Part shown: piece by piece, positions 17,673-26,663 of the stretch
How positions within the stretch are numbered: the stretch's first letter is position 1
How the letters are laid out: each line of letters starts with the position of its first letter
Source of the DNA: BPIH01 sp042408535
GTDB lineage: Bacteria > Chloroflexota > Limnocylindria > Limnocylindrales > CSP1-4
Assembly: GCA_042408535.1 (NCBI GenBank)
Contig: JBHORA010000146.1
Location: forward strand, 14,885 to 78,884
Length of the DNA stretch: 64,000 nt
Reading direction: 5' to 3'
Program-made: the position numbers and the translations under genes
The notes under the pieces: model-generated
Seen by the model: the letters and a program-made list of their open reading frames with translations, nothing else
Told to the model about the DNA's origin: nothing
The model's database searches: none

Positions 17673-18256
17673 CGGCGGACGAGCTCGTCCTCGTCGTCCC
17701 CCGGGCGGCCGTCGTGGCCCCGCCCGGCTGGTACGGCGTCCGAGCAGCCGGGGTCGAGGCGGTTCTGGCAGCGGCGAGGGCTGTCGGCCGCTACCTCCCC
17801 CGCTCGACGGTCGAGCACGACCCGGGCTACAAGCAGCTCATCCCGTACCTCGTCCTCCGCGACGGCGGCCGCTACTTCCTCATGCGGCGCACCCGGGCCG
17901 GCGGCGACGCCCGGCTCCACGACCGCTATTCGATCGGGATCGGGGGCCACGTCGAGCCGGGTGACGGCGACCTCGTCGGCGGCCTGCGGCGGGAGTGGCG
18001 GGAGGAGATCGAGGCCGACTTCGAGCCCCAGGTCCGTGCGGTCGGGCTCGTGAACGACGACACGACCGACGTCGGGAGCGTCCACCTCGGGATCGTCTTC
18101 GTCGCCGAGCTCCATGGCCGCCGGATCGGCGTTCGAGAAGGCGAGAAGCTGAGGGGCGACTTCGCTGCCGCGGCGGCCGTTCGGGCGGTCAGGGACGCCA
18201 TGGAGACGTGGAGCCAGCTCGTCTTCGACGCCTTCGAGGACGGTCGGCTCGGTTGA
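17669..18256 (+). CDS. NUDIX-like hydrolase
   Basis: A 195-residue protein with a NUDIX-type fold. IGGHVEPGDGD followed by LRREWREEI gives the G..E..REx2EE pattern of the Nudix box (about residues 90-115), in the variant seen in predicted phosphoesterases where the loop is slightly longer. It is translationally coupled to tyrA, so a link to aromatic metabolism is possible, but no substrate can be read. The stop codon lies in the first copy of an 18-bp tandem repeat, so repeat slippage could alter the C-terminus. Confidence 0.72.
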   Translation: MTADELVLVVPRAAVVAPPGWYGVRAAGVEAVLAAARAVGRYLPRSTVEHDPGYKQLIPYLVLRDGGRYFLMRRTRAGGDARLHDRYSIGIGGHVEPGDGDLVGGLRREWREEIEADFEPQVRAVGLVNDDTTDVGSVHLGIVFVAELHGRRIGVREGEKLRGDFAAAAAVRAVRDAMETWSQLVFDAFEDGRLG

Positions 18257-18324
18257 GCTCGGGCGGGCGCTTGAGCTCGGGCGGGCGCTTGAGCCGGGGC
18301 GGGCGCTTGAGCCGGGGCGGAGCG
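18253..18324. repeat. 18-bp tandem repeat, four copies
   Basis: Four head-to-tail units beginning TTGAGC (18253, 18271, 18289, 18307), two of TTGAGCTCGGGCGGGCGC and two with TTGAGCCGGG starts; the last is slightly diverged. The first unit supplies the TGA stop of the NUDIX-like gene. Confidence 0.9.
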
Positions 18325-18358
18325 GATCCGCGCTGAGGACGGCGGCCGTCGGTGATGG

Positions 18359-18364
18359 GATAAT
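18359..18364 (+). promoter_or_regulatory. -10 (GATAAT) of the nfeD-slipin operon
   Basis: GATAAT lies 17 bases before ATG 18382. Only a weak GGTGG is available as ribosome site. Confidence 0.45.
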
Positions 18365-18381
18365 GCATTTGGTGGTCGGTC

Positions 18382-19734
18382 ATGCCGGGTGAGCGCTTGC
18401 GCCGCCTTTCGTTCGCCGTGGGCCTCGGCCTCGGCGTCCTCGGTCTCCTCGTGGCCGCGGGACCGACCCGGGCCCTCACTCCGGGGGCCGTGCCCGTTCT
18501 TCGGGCGACGGGGATCGTCGACAACGTCCTGGCCAGCTACATCGAGGAGGGGATCGACGTCGCTGCTGCGAGCGGCGCTCCGGCCGTCGTCATCGTCCTC
18601 AACACGCCGGGTGGCAACCTCGATGCCACGAACCGGATCACGTCGGCCCTCCTGGAAGCCCGGTTGCCGACGATCGTCTGGGTGGCCCCGGCCGGGGGCC
18701 AGGCGGCGAGTGCGGGCACCTTCATCACCCTCGCTGCCCACCTCGCCTTCATGGCTCCCGGGACCCGGATCGGAGCCGCCTCGCCGGTCGGGGCGGGCGG
18801 CGAGGACATCGGCGGAACCCTCGGAGAGAAGGTCCGACAGGACGCCATCGCCGCCATCCGGTCGATCGCGGAGACCCGGGGCCGGAACGTCGACTGGGCT
18901 GTTTCGACGGTGTCGGAGGCGAAGGCCTCGCCCGCGTCGGAGGCGGTCGCGGTCGGCGCCGTCGACGGACTGGCCGCCTCGCTCGAAGAGGTCCGCCGGC
19001 TGGCCGAGGGGCGGACCGTTCGCTTCCCGGACGGTGAGGGGACGATCCGCTTCGGGACGGCACCCTTCGAGGAGCTGCCGATGAACCCCTTCCAGTCGCT
19101 TCTCCACCTCCTGTCCGACCCGAACATCGCCTTCGTCCTCTTCACGATCGGCTTCTACGGGCTCCTCTTCGAGCTTCAGAACCCGAACTTCGTGACCGGG
19201 ATCCTCGGCGGCCTGGCGATCATCCTCGCCTTCATCGGCTTCGGCTCGTTGCCCCTCAACGTCGCTGGCCTCCTCCTCATCGGCCTCGCCATCGTCCTCT
19301 TCGTCCTTGAGATCGGGGTCGCGAGCCACGGCCTCCTCACCGTCGGTGGCCTCATCAGCTTCGTGTTGGGTGCCTCGGCCCTCTATACCGCCCCAGGCAC
19401 CCCGACGGCTCCGGACGTCAGCGTCGCCCTGCCCCTCGTCCTCGTCATGAGCACGACAACGGCGCTCTTCATGGCCCTCATCGTCTATGCGGCCGTGCGG
19501 ACCCGGCGGATGACGACCCAGCCGGGTCTCGTCGGAGCGGCCCTGCCGCTCGGCGTCGTCGGTCAGGTTCGGCGACCCCTCACCCCCGTCGGATCGGTCT
19601 ACGCCGCCGGCGAGGAGTGGACCGCTCGGGCCGTCGACGACCGGCCCCTCGAGCGCGGGACCCCCGTTCGGATCGTCCGCTTCGAGGGCTTGACGGCGAT
19701 CGTCGAGCCCGTCCCCGAGGGCGTCAGCCCGTAA
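18382..19734 (+). CDS. NfeD family membrane-bound serine protease (ClpP-class)
   Basis: Long-form NfeD (NfeD1b-like), 450 residues. A signal or anchor segment (about 10-30) leads into a ClpP-like protease domain with nucleophile Ser110 in GGQAASAGTF and general base Lys150 in LGEKVRQDA. Four to five membrane helices follow (about 245-375), then a C-terminal OB-fold (NfeD) domain. Family members are known to cleave the C-terminal hydrophobic region of a partner stomatin, and exactly such a gene follows 32 bases downstream. Together they are expected to act in membrane quality control or microdomains. Confidence 0.9.
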   Translation: MPGERLRRLSFAVGLGLGVLGLLVAAGPTRALTPGAVPVLRATGIVDNVLASYIEEGIDVAAASGAPAVVIVLNTPGGNLDATNRITSALLEARLPTIVWVAPAGGQAASAGTFITLAAHLAFMAPGTRIGAASPVGAGGEDIGGTLGEKVRQDAIAAIRSIAETRGRNVDWAVSTVSEAKASPASEAVAVGAVDGLAASLEEVRRLAEGRTVRFPDGEGTIRFGTAPFEELPMNPFQSLLHLLSDPNIAFVLFTIGFYGLLFELQNPNFVTGILGGLAIILAFIGFGSLPLNVAGLLLIGLAIVLFVLEIGVASHGLLTVGGLISFVLGASALYTAPGTPTAPDVSVALPLVLVMSTTTALFMALIVYAAVRTRRMTTQPGLVGAALPLGVVGQVRRPLTPVGSVYAAGEEWTARAVDDRPLERGTPVRIVRFEGLTAIVEPVPEGVSP

Positions 19735-19766
19735 GCTGATCCCGACATCGCCGAAGGAGGAGCCTC

Positions 19767-20726
19767 ATGGAACCAACCGTTCTCGCCGCTCTCGCGGCCT
19801 TCATCGTCGCCGTCGTCCTCGTTTTCCTCTACCTCTCGGTCCGGATCGTCAACCAGTACGAGAAGATGGTTGTCTTCCGGCTCGGCCGGACCGACGAACA
19901 CCTCGTCCGCGATCCCGGCCTTCGGTTCCTCATCCCGATCGTCGACCGGCCGGTCAAGGTCGACCTCCGGGAGCAGTTCATCGAGGTCCCGAGCCAGACG
20001 AACATCACCCGCGACAACGCGCCGATCAACATCGATTTCCTCATCTACTGGAAGATCGTCGACCCGCTGAAGAGCCAGGTGAACGTCGGCAACTTCACCG
20101 GCGCTCTCACGGGGATCGCCACGACGACCCTGCGGGCGGTCGTCGGTGACATCCTCCTCGACGAGGTTCTCTCGCGACGCGAGCAAATCAACGAGATCCT
20201 GCGGGCTAAGCTCGACGAGGTGACCGAGCGCTGGGGCGGCAAGGTGACGACGGTCGAGATCCGGGAGATCGTCCCGCCTCGGGAGGTCCAGGAAGCGATG
20301 AACCGCCAGCTCTCGGCCGAGCGGACGCGGCGGGCGGTCATCACCGAGTCCGAGGGTCAGCGCCAGGCAGCGATCAACGTCGCCGAGGGCCAGAAGCAGG
20401 CCGAGATCCTGAAAGCCGAGGGCGATCGCCAGGCAGCGATCCTCCGGGCTGAGGGCTTCAGCGAGGCCCTCGAGCGGATCTTCCGAGCGGCGCGAGGCGT
20501 CGACCAGAAGACGATGGCCCTCCAGTATCTCGAGGCCCTCAAGGCCCTCGGCGCGAGCCCGGCGACGAAGTTCGTCATTCCGACGGAGTTCACCCGGCTC
20601 GTGGAACCCTTCACGAGCTACGTCGCCCAGGGGATGGCGGCGGGGGCTGGCGGCGGGGCCGCCGCTCATGCTGGCGCCCAGGGTGAGGCCGGCGGGGCCG
20701 CGGCGGGCGCAGGCGAGGCTCGGTGA
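19767..20726 (+). CDS. SPFH/slipin (stomatin-like) membrane protein
   Basis: Membrane-microdomain scaffold of the stomatin/prohibitin family, 319 residues. One N-terminal membrane segment (about 5-25), then an SPFH domain with the RIVNQYEKMVVFRLGR opening, then a long coiled coil of SEGQRQAAINVAEGQKQAE-type repeats, then an Ala/Gly-rich tail that is poorly conserved. It has the best ribosome site in the area (AAGGAGG, 19754-19760, 6 bases before the ATG). It pairs with the upstream NfeD protease. Confidence 0.93.
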   Translation: MEPTVLAALAAFIVAVVLVFLYLSVRIVNQYEKMVVFRLGRTDEHLVRDPGLRFLIPIVDRPVKVDLREQFIEVPSQTNITRDNAPINIDFLIYWKIVDPLKSQVNVGNFTGALTGIATTTLRAVVGDILLDEVLSRREQINEILRAKLDEVTERWGGKVTTVEIREIVPPREVQEAMNRQLSAERTRRAVITESEGQRQAAINVAEGQKQAEILKAEGDRQAAILRAEGFSEALERIFRAARGVDQKTMALQYLEALKALGASPATKFVIPTEFTRLVEPFTSYVAQGMAAGAGGGAAAHAGAQGEAGGAAAGAGEAR

Positions 20727-20817
20727 GGGTCTCGAGCGGCGTTCGCCGGGGTATGTCGCCCGCGGCCACCGCGAGCCGAGGGCGGCCGGGGCGTCGAGCG
20801 TCGAGGGGCCGTCGAGC

Positions 20818-22017
20818 GTGAAGCGACGGCGATCACTGGCGATCCTCCTCGCCGTGGCTGGGGCTGCCGCCCGGGCCGTTGTCGTGCCGCTCGGCCTCGA
20901 CTGGATCGCCCGGCGACTCCTCGACGCTCCGCGGCGGCGCCCCGAGGAAGGGGCGCTTGCCGGCGCCCTCGAGCGCTTGGGCGGCGAGGTCGTCCGCCTC
21001 CGCTCCCGAGACGGGCTCCGGCTCTCGGCCCGCTGGTTGCCCGCCGTCACTCCGGCAGGCGAAGGGGCTCGTCCGACGGTTGCTGAGGTGGACGATGGCG
21101 GCCCGGGCGATCGGGACCCGACGCTGGGCGGGTGGGAGCCGGAGCCCGATGAGGCGATCGTGGTCCTCCACGGCTGGTCGGGCTCGGTCGCGCCCGACCT
21201 CGTCGAGTACGGACCCTTCCTGCGCCGAACGGCGGGCGTCCTCGGTCTCGACTTCCGTGGCCACGGCGACTCCGACCCGGCGCCGACGACGTTCGGCCTT
21301 CGCGAGATCGAGGACGTGGCCGGGGCGCTCGGCTGGCTTGCCGAGCGCGGGGTTCGGCGGGTCTGTTTCTTCGGGACCTCCATGGGCGGGATGGCGGCCA
21401 TCGCCTCGGCCGTCGTCTTCGGGGATGGCCGCCTCCTCGGCGCGGCGTCGGCGGCGGGTCCGCGCGCCTTTCGAAGGAGCGTGGCCGAGCTGGGAGTGGC
21501 CGACCCGGGCGTGGTGGGATCGGCGGCGATCGGACCTGCGGCGATCGAGTCGGCCGCGATCGGGTCGGGCGCGGCGCGAACGGCGGCGACCGGGCCGCGG
21601 ATCTGCGGCATCGTTGCCGAGTCGGTGCCGCCCGAGCTTCGGGTCGTCGTCGCCCGACGTCTCTCGCTGCCCGGCGCCTCGTTCCTCGCCGGTCGGATCG
21701 TGGCTGCAGCTTCGGGGCGGCTCGGGGCCGATCTGCGCTCGGTGGAGCCGCGCCGGGTCGTCGGCCTCCTCGGGGACTGCCCCCTCTTCCTCATCGCCGG
21801 GACCGCCGACCGGACACTGCCGATCGCCGCGGCGCGGCGCCTGGCCGAGGCGGCACCCGCGGGGACGGTGTGGTGGGAAGTCGAGGGCGCTGACCACGCC
21901 GGAGCGCACCGGCTCGTGCCGGGCGAGTACGAGGCCCGGGTCACGACCTTCCTCCGGCGGGCCTTTCGGGCGGCTCGAACAGGGGAGAGCGGCGGAGTCC
22001 GACCGACGAGCTCGTGA
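20818..22017 (+). CDS. Alpha/beta hydrolase with N-terminal membrane anchor
   Basis: A 399-residue hydrolase. The GTG start is followed by basic residues and one hydrophobic segment (about 6-25), suggesting membrane anchoring. The alpha/beta domain has VVLHGWSGS (oxyanion region, 116-123), nucleophile Ser188 in GTSMGG, Asp331 in AGTADRT and His360 in GADHAG. Residues about 234-260 are a repetitive Ala/Ile/Gly stretch (GSAAIGPAAIESAAIGSGA) from tandem duplication in the cap region. The substrate is unknown. GAGGGG at 20803-20808 supports the start; the frame continues upstream to 20668. Confidence 0.75.
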   Translation: MKRRRSLAILLAVAGAAARAVVVPLGLDWIARRLLDAPRRRPEEGALAGALERLGGEVVRLRSRDGLRLSARWLPAVTPAGEGARPTVAEVDDGGPGDRDPTLGGWEPEPDEAIVVLHGWSGSVAPDLVEYGPFLRRTAGVLGLDFRGHGDSDPAPTTFGLREIEDVAGALGWLAERGVRRVCFFGTSMGGMAAIASAVVFGDGRLLGAASAAGPRAFRRSVAELGVADPGVVGSAAIGPAAIESAAIGSGAARTAATGPRICGIVAESVPPELRVVVARRLSLPGASFLAGRIVAAASGRLGADLRSVEPRRVVGLLGDCPLFLIAGTADRTLPIAAARRLAEAAPAGTVWWEVEGADHAGAHRLVPGEYEARVTTFLRRAFRAARTGESGGVRPTSS

Positions 22018-22140
22018 CCGGCGGGCTCTTGGTCGGCGGCTCGGACCTCGCGGCGACCCGAACGGGCGGGCTCCGAGTCGCCCGGCGCCGCCACGGAGTG
22101 GTGCCGTCGCGCACCACCGCCGGGGCAGCAGCGGGGCCCC

Positions 22141-22146
22141 TATAAT
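22141..22146 (+). promoter_or_regulatory. -10 element (TATAAT) of the CpaE-like gene
   Basis: A perfect TATAAT, the best -10 in the window, 54 bases before ATG 22201. No -35 at the usual spacing. Confidence 0.6.
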
Positions 22147-22200
22147 CGCCGGACCGGCGATGCCAGCCGTCTCGGTCCGGAGGGTGTGCGAAGAACTCCC

Positions 22201-23367
22201 ATGACGAAGATCCTCGTCGTCGACGACGACCCGAACGTGCAGCGCCTGCTCCAGTACACGCTCAAGCAGGAGGGATACGACGTCGTCGTCGCCGGCGACG
22301 GTGCCGAGGGGATCCGGCTCTGGGGGACGGAGAGCCCGGCCCTCATCCTCCTCGACGTCATGCTGCCAAAGCTCGACGGCTACCAGGTGGCCACGAAGAT
22401 CCGGACGGAAGAGGGCGAGGGCCGCCATGTCCCGATCATCATGCTCACGACCGACGGCGGGGTCGAGCAGCGGGTTCGGGGCCTCCGAGCCGGAGCCGAC
22501 GATTACCTCATCAAGCCCTTCCACCCGGCCGAGCTCGTAGCCCGGATCCGGAGTCTCCTCGCCCGCTTCGCCTCCGACAAGGAAGTCGTCGGTCGACCGC
22601 CCCTCGGCCGGCTCCACGTCTTCTACGGGGCGAAGGGCGGCGTCGGGACGACGACGCTCGCCATCAACGCCGCCATCGGCCTCCACCGCGAGCTCGGCCG
22701 CAAGGTCGTCCTCGTCGACGGCAACCTCCAGTTCGGCGACCATCGCGTCTTCCTCGACCTCGGCCTCGACCGAAAGAGCATCGTCGACGCCGTCTCGGCC
22801 CCGACGATCGATGCCGATCTCATCCGACGGGTCCTCGTCCGCCACGAGTCGGGCATCGATCTCCTCCTCGCCCCGCCCCAGCCAGAGATGGCCGAGCTCG
22901 TGACCGACGCCCACATCGGCCAGATCCTGACGATCCTCCGGAGCCTCTACGACTACGTCGTCGTCGACATCGACAAGCGCCTCGACGACTTCAACCTCCA
23001 CATCCTCGACCAGGCCGAGGCGATCTTCGTCGTCATGACCGCCGATCTGTCGTGCCTGAAGAACGTCCGTCTCGTCCTCGAGACGGTCGGCCACCTGGGC
23101 TGGGAGGGTCACCGGGTCAAGCTCGTCCTGAACCGCTCGAACGCCTTCACCGGGATCACCGTTCGCAACGCCGAGAGCGCTCTGAAGCGGACGATCGAGT
23201 ACCAGATCGTGAACGAGTACCGGGGCGCCATCAGCGCTCTCAACAGCGGGTCCCCCTTCGTGTTCACGAAGCCCGACAGCCCCCTCGGGCGCTCGGTCCT
23301 CGACTTCGTTCGCCGGGTCGACAAGACCGCCCTCCCGGCCGGCGAACTGGCCCCGACGAGTCGCTGA
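22201..23367 (+). CDS. Response regulator fused to CpaE/MinD-type ATPase
   Basis: Two-domain protein of 388 residues. The receiver domain (1-122) is intact, with Asp8-Asp10, phosphoacceptor Asp52 and Lys105. From about 137 a MinD/ParA-type P-loop ATPase carries the deviant Walker A KGGVGTTT (145-152) and VVVDIDKRLDD. This is the CpaE architecture of Flp/tad pilus assembly, where it helps place the secretion machine at the pole. No cpaB, cpaF or tad gene is near, so here it is an orphan. Conserved receiver residues argue for phosphorylation control, unlike CpaE copies with a dead receiver. An upstream GTG (22186) is possible. Confidence 0.85.
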   Translation: MTKILVVDDDPNVQRLLQYTLKQEGYDVVVAGDGAEGIRLWGTESPALILLDVMLPKLDGYQVATKIRTEEGEGRHVPIIMLTTDGGVEQRVRGLRAGADDYLIKPFHPAELVARIRSLLARFASDKEVVGRPPLGRLHVFYGAKGGVGTTTLAINAAIGLHRELGRKVVLVDGNLQFGDHRVFLDLGLDRKSIVDAVSAPTIDADLIRRVLVRHESGIDLLLAPPQPEMAELVTDAHIGQILTILRSLYDYVVVDIDKRLDDFNLHILDQAEAIFVVMTADLSCLKNVRLVLETVGHLGWEGHRVKLVLNRSNAFTGITVRNAESALKRTIEYQIVNEYRGAISALNSGSPFVFTKPDSPLGRSVLDFVRRVDKTALPAGELAPTSR

Positions 23368-23493
23368 GGGAGGACCGAGGGCCTCCTCCGTTCGATCGCT
23401 GCGATCCGGTCCTTCGGTTCTCGGGGGTTCTCGGGGTCCGGTGGCGGGGGCTGGCCCCGATCCGCATGTAAGCCGCTGCTACGTGCCTACTCG

Positions 23494-23499
23494 TACCGT
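23494..23499 (+). promoter_or_regulatory. Leaderless -10 (TACCGT) of the comM/yifB gene
   Basis: TACCGT ends 6 bases before GTG 23506, which supports both the promoter and the GTG start. Confidence 0.45.
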
Positions 23500-23505
23500 G
23501 GCAGC

Positions 23506-25050
23506 GTGTTCGCCACCCTCCTCTCGGCCACCGTCCACGGTCTCGCCGGACGGGTCGTTCGGGTCGAGGTCGATGTCGCCTCGGGGCTCCCGAGCTTCAC
23601 CATCGTCGGTCTGCCAGACACCGCCCTCGCCGAGGCACGGGAGCGGGTCAGGGGCGCCATCCGGAACTCCGGCTTCGAGTTTCCGGCTCGCCGCCTGACG
23701 GTCAACCTCGCCCCGGCCGACGTCCCGAAAGCGGGAGCTGGCCTCGACCTGCCGATCGCGATCGGGATCCTCGTCGCCTCCGATCAGATCCGGGTGGGCG
23801 GCCGCTGGGCCCTCGTCGGCGAGCTGTCCCTCGGCGGCGAGATCCGGCGCGTTCGGGGAACCCTCCCCATCGTCGCCGCGCTCGTCCGCTACGGAGCCCG
23901 GCGGATCCTCGTCGCCGCCGAGGCCGCGGAGGAGGGGCGGCTCGTTCCCGACGCAGAGATCGTCGCCGCCGCGACCCTCGGCGAGGCGGCGGCCCTCCTC
24001 GATGGTCGCCGTCGGGGCCGGGTCGTCGCGCCCGGTCGGGTCGACCTCGTCCCGCAGGAGGCGCCGCCCGTGGCCGACGTGGACGACGACGTCCCGGATC
24101 TGGCCGAGGTCCGAGGCCAGCTCGAGGCGCGCCGGGCCCTCGAGATCGCCCTCGCCGGCGGCCACGGGATCCTCCTCGTCGGGCCGCCCGGGGCGGGCAA
24201 GACCCTCCTCGCCCGAACGGTCCCCGGTCTCCTGCCTCCCCTCGAGCCCGAGGAAGCCGTCCTGGCGACGACGATCGAGTCGGTAGCGAGCGAGGTGCCG
24301 GTCCGGGCGCTCCTCCGTCGGCGGCCCTTCCGGGCGCCGCACCACACGAGCTCGTACGCGGCCATCGTCGGCGGCGGCCCGAACCTCTCGCCGGGCGAGG
24401 TGACGCGCGCCTCGGCGGGGGTGCTCGTCCTCGACGAGCTCGCCGAGTTCGGCCGGGACGTTCTCGAGGCGCTGCGGGAACCCCTCGAGGAGGGTCGGAT
24501 CACGATCAGCCGGGCGGGGCGCTCGGCGACCTTCCCGGCTCGTTTCCTCCTCATCGCAGCGACGAACCCATGCCCATGCGGGTGGGCCGGAACCGACCAC
24601 CCCGGCTGTAGCTGCGGCCCGGGCCTGCCAGATCGCTACCTCGCTCGCCTCTCGGGGCCCCTTCGCGACCGGATCGATCTCTGGGTCGAGATGGCCCCGG
24701 TACGACCGTCTGAGCTCCTTCTCGGCCCGCCGCCCGAAGACTCGGCCACGGTCGCCGAACGGATCGCCGCCGCCCGGGCGCACCAGATCCGGCTCCGCGG
24801 CGTCCTGAACGGCCGCCTCGCCGGGCGGCGGCTTCGGGCCGCCTGCCACCTCGATCGGGAAGCTCGGCAGCGGGTCGTCGAGTTGGCCGTCCTCGAGGGT
24901 GCCTCTGCTCGGGGGACGGAACGCCTCCTGCGGGTGGCTCGAACCATCGCCGACCTCGCTGCCTCCGAGCGGGTCGAGGCGCACCACATCGAGGAGGCCG
25001 CCCGGTTCCGGGGTCGTCTCCCTCGAGCTCACCTGGCGAAGGTCGGCTGA
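23506..25050 (+). CDS. comM: YifB/ComM family Mg-chelatase-like AAA+ ATPase
   Basis: AAA+ protein of 514 residues. ComM promotes branch migration during integration of transforming DNA in naturally competent bacteria. The N-terminal ChlI-like domain opens with MFATLLSATVHGLAGRVVRV and contains GLPDTALAEARERVR. Walker A is GPPGAGKT (about 223-230), Walker B is VLVLDELAEF, and a cysteine-bearing loop (NPCPCGWAG...CSC) follows, as is usual in the family. The C-terminal domain has the RTIADLA helix. dprA starts 4 bases downstream, so the two form a competence-related operon. Confidence 0.92.
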   Translation: MFATLLSATVHGLAGRVVRVEVDVASGLPSFTIVGLPDTALAEARERVRGAIRNSGFEFPARRLTVNLAPADVPKAGAGLDLPIAIGILVASDQIRVGGRWALVGELSLGGEIRRVRGTLPIVAALVRYGARRILVAAEAAEEGRLVPDAEIVAAATLGEAAALLDGRRRGRVVAPGRVDLVPQEAPPVADVDDDVPDLAEVRGQLEARRALEIALAGGHGILLVGPPGAGKTLLARTVPGLLPPLEPEEAVLATTIESVASEVPVRALLRRRPFRAPHHTSSYAAIVGGGPNLSPGEVTRASAGVLVLDELAEFGRDVLEALREPLEEGRITISRAGRSATFPARFLLIAATNPCPCGWAGTDHPGCSCGPGLPDRYLARLSGPLRDRIDLWVEMAPVRPSELLLGPPPEDSATVAERIAAARAHQIRLRGVLNGRLAGRRLRAACHLDREARQRVVELAVLEGASARGTERLLRVARTIADLAASERVEAHHIEEAARFRGRLPRAHLAKVG

Positions 25051-25054
25051 GGCG

Positions 25055-26485
25055 ATGATCGGGGTCGGCCGCCTCGGTCCTCGACGGACGGAGGAGGAAC
25101 TCGGGCTGTGGGGTGACCCGCGGGCTCGGGTGGGGGTCGAGGCCGACTCGAACGCGGCGGCGGCCAACGGAACGAGTGGCTGCCTCGCTTCTGCGCCTTC
25201 TCGTCCTAGCTTGACGGGTTCACCTTCCGGCGACGTCGAGCCTCTCACGAACCGTGGGGCCGAGGGATGGGGCGGTCGCTTCGAGCCATCGGCCGACCCT
25301 CCCCGACTCCACGCCGAACGCCGGGCCTGGGTCGTCCTCGCCTCGGTACCGAGTCTCGGGCCGGCGACGGCGGCCACCCTCGTCCGGGTTGTCGGCTCGG
25401 CTCGCGCCGTCGTCGAGATCGCTCTCGGTTCCGAGGGGGCGAAGGAGCTGGCTGGCCTCGTGGCCCCGTCGGATGCGTTCCGGGCCGGGGAGCCGATCCT
25501 GGAGCCGAGTGTCGCGACGGCGATCGCCGAAGCGGCTCGCTCAGCCTCCTCGCTCCTGGCGGCTGTCGAGGCGGCCGGTCTCGAGGTCCTCGTCATCGAC
25601 GACCCGCGCTACCCGGCCCGCCTTCGGGCCATCGAGCTGCCACCGCCGGTCCTGTTCGTTCGCGGCGACCCGGGCGTCCTCGAGGCCGAGCGGAGCGTCG
25701 CCGTCGTCGGCACGCGACGGCCGACGGACGCGGGCCGGAGATTCGCGGCTGCCCTGGCGGGGGCGCTCGTGCGTTGCGAGGCCGTCGTCGTCTCGGGTCT
25801 CGCCATCGGGATCGACGGGGCGGCCCACGCGGCGACGATCGCCGAGGGAGGGCAGACGATCGCCGTGCTCGCGGGCGGCCATGGTCGGCTCTATCCGCGC
25901 TCTCATGTCGCCCTGGCCGAAGAGGTCGTCGCCTCGGGCGGAGCCCTCGTCAGCGAGCTGCCGCCGGGGGTCGCTCCGACACGCTGGCAGTTTCCGCGCC
26001 GGAACCGGATCATCAGCGGCCTCGCCGAGGCGACGGTCGTCGTCGAGGCCGCGCCGGGAAGCGGGGCGCTCGTCACCGCGGCTTGGGCCCTCGAGCAGGG
26101 GCGAGAGTGCTTCCTCGTGCCCGGCGCCATCGGTGCCCGGGCGAGCGCCGGCTGCCTCGCCTTCCTCCGGGAACACCACGGTGTCGCCCGGATCGTGGCC
26201 GGCATCCCCGAGCTCCTCGACGACCTCGGCTTCGGTCGCCCGCGTCGCCGACCCGGCCGACCGTCCCGAGCGGCGATCCTCGCCAGTCTCGGCGCCACCG
26301 AGCGGGCCGTCGCCGCCGTCGTCGTCGAGGGTGCCATCGGGGTGGACGGGATCGTCGCCGCAACCGGTCTGCCGGTGGCGAGCGTTCTTGGGGCGATCTC
26401 GCTCCTAGAAGCCCGGGGTCTCGTCGGTTCGGGCTACGGCCGATACTGGCCGATCGGTCAGCTGGCGAGCGCGGCCGCCCGGTGA
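25055..26485 (+). CDS. dprA: DNA-processing protein DprA
   Basis: Loads RecA on incoming single-stranded DNA during transformation; 476 residues, longer than usual (~370). The first ~85 residues are low-complexity and family-unlike. The SAM-like region then starts at AWVVLASVPSLGP. The Rossmann core has VAVVGTRRPTDAG, SGLAIGIDGAAH, GGHGRLYPRSH and FPRRNRIISGLAEA. A C-terminal winged-helix-like domain follows (about 410-470). ATG 25055 is the first start after the comM stop; a later internal start would remove the odd leader, so the true N-terminus is uncertain. Confidence 0.9.
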   Translation: MIGVGRLGPRRTEEELGLWGDPRARVGVEADSNAAAANGTSGCLASAPSRPSLTGSPSGDVEPLTNRGAEGWGGRFEPSADPPRLHAERRAWVVLASVPSLGPATAATLVRVVGSARAVVEIALGSEGAKELAGLVAPSDAFRAGEPILEPSVATAIAEAARSASSLLAAVEAAGLEVLVIDDPRYPARLRAIELPPPVLFVRGDPGVLEAERSVAVVGTRRPTDAGRRFAAALAGALVRCEAVVVSGLAIGIDGAAHAATIAEGGQTIAVLAGGHGRLYPRSHVALAEEVVASGGALVSELPPGVAPTRWQFPRRNRIISGLAEATVVVEAAPGSGALVTAAWALEQGRECFLVPGAIGARASAGCLAFLREHHGVARIVAGIPELLDDLGFGRPRRRPGRPSRAAILASLGATERAVAAVVVEGAIGVDGIVAATGLPVASVLGAISLLEARGLVGSGYGRYWPIGQLASAAAR

Positions 26486-26571
26486 GGGGATCGGCCGGAG
26501 ACGAGGCCGGGGGCAGCGTCGCTTCGGGCGCAGTTCGGGAGCACCGCTCGCCCCTCGGGGCGGATCGGCCC

Positions 26572-26588
26572 CGCGGGCGAGGCCCGCG
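26572..26588 (+). terminator. Possible dprA terminator hairpin
   Basis: Perfect 7-bp stem CGCGGGC-GAG-GCCCGCG, 86 bases after the dprA stop. There is no T-tract, so it is only a candidate. Confidence 0.35.
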
Positions 26589-26663
26589 CTGCCTGCCCTG
26601 CCCAGCCTTGGCGACCCCGGCCGCCCCCACCCCCCGAGAGGTGCCGGTCCTGGCGCGCCCCCT

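Noticed and set aside
19732..19737. TAAGCT as a promoter for the slipin gene
   Set aside because: It includes the nfeD stop, has no -35, and the slipin has a strong ribosome site 32 bases after nfeD, so co-transcription is simpler.
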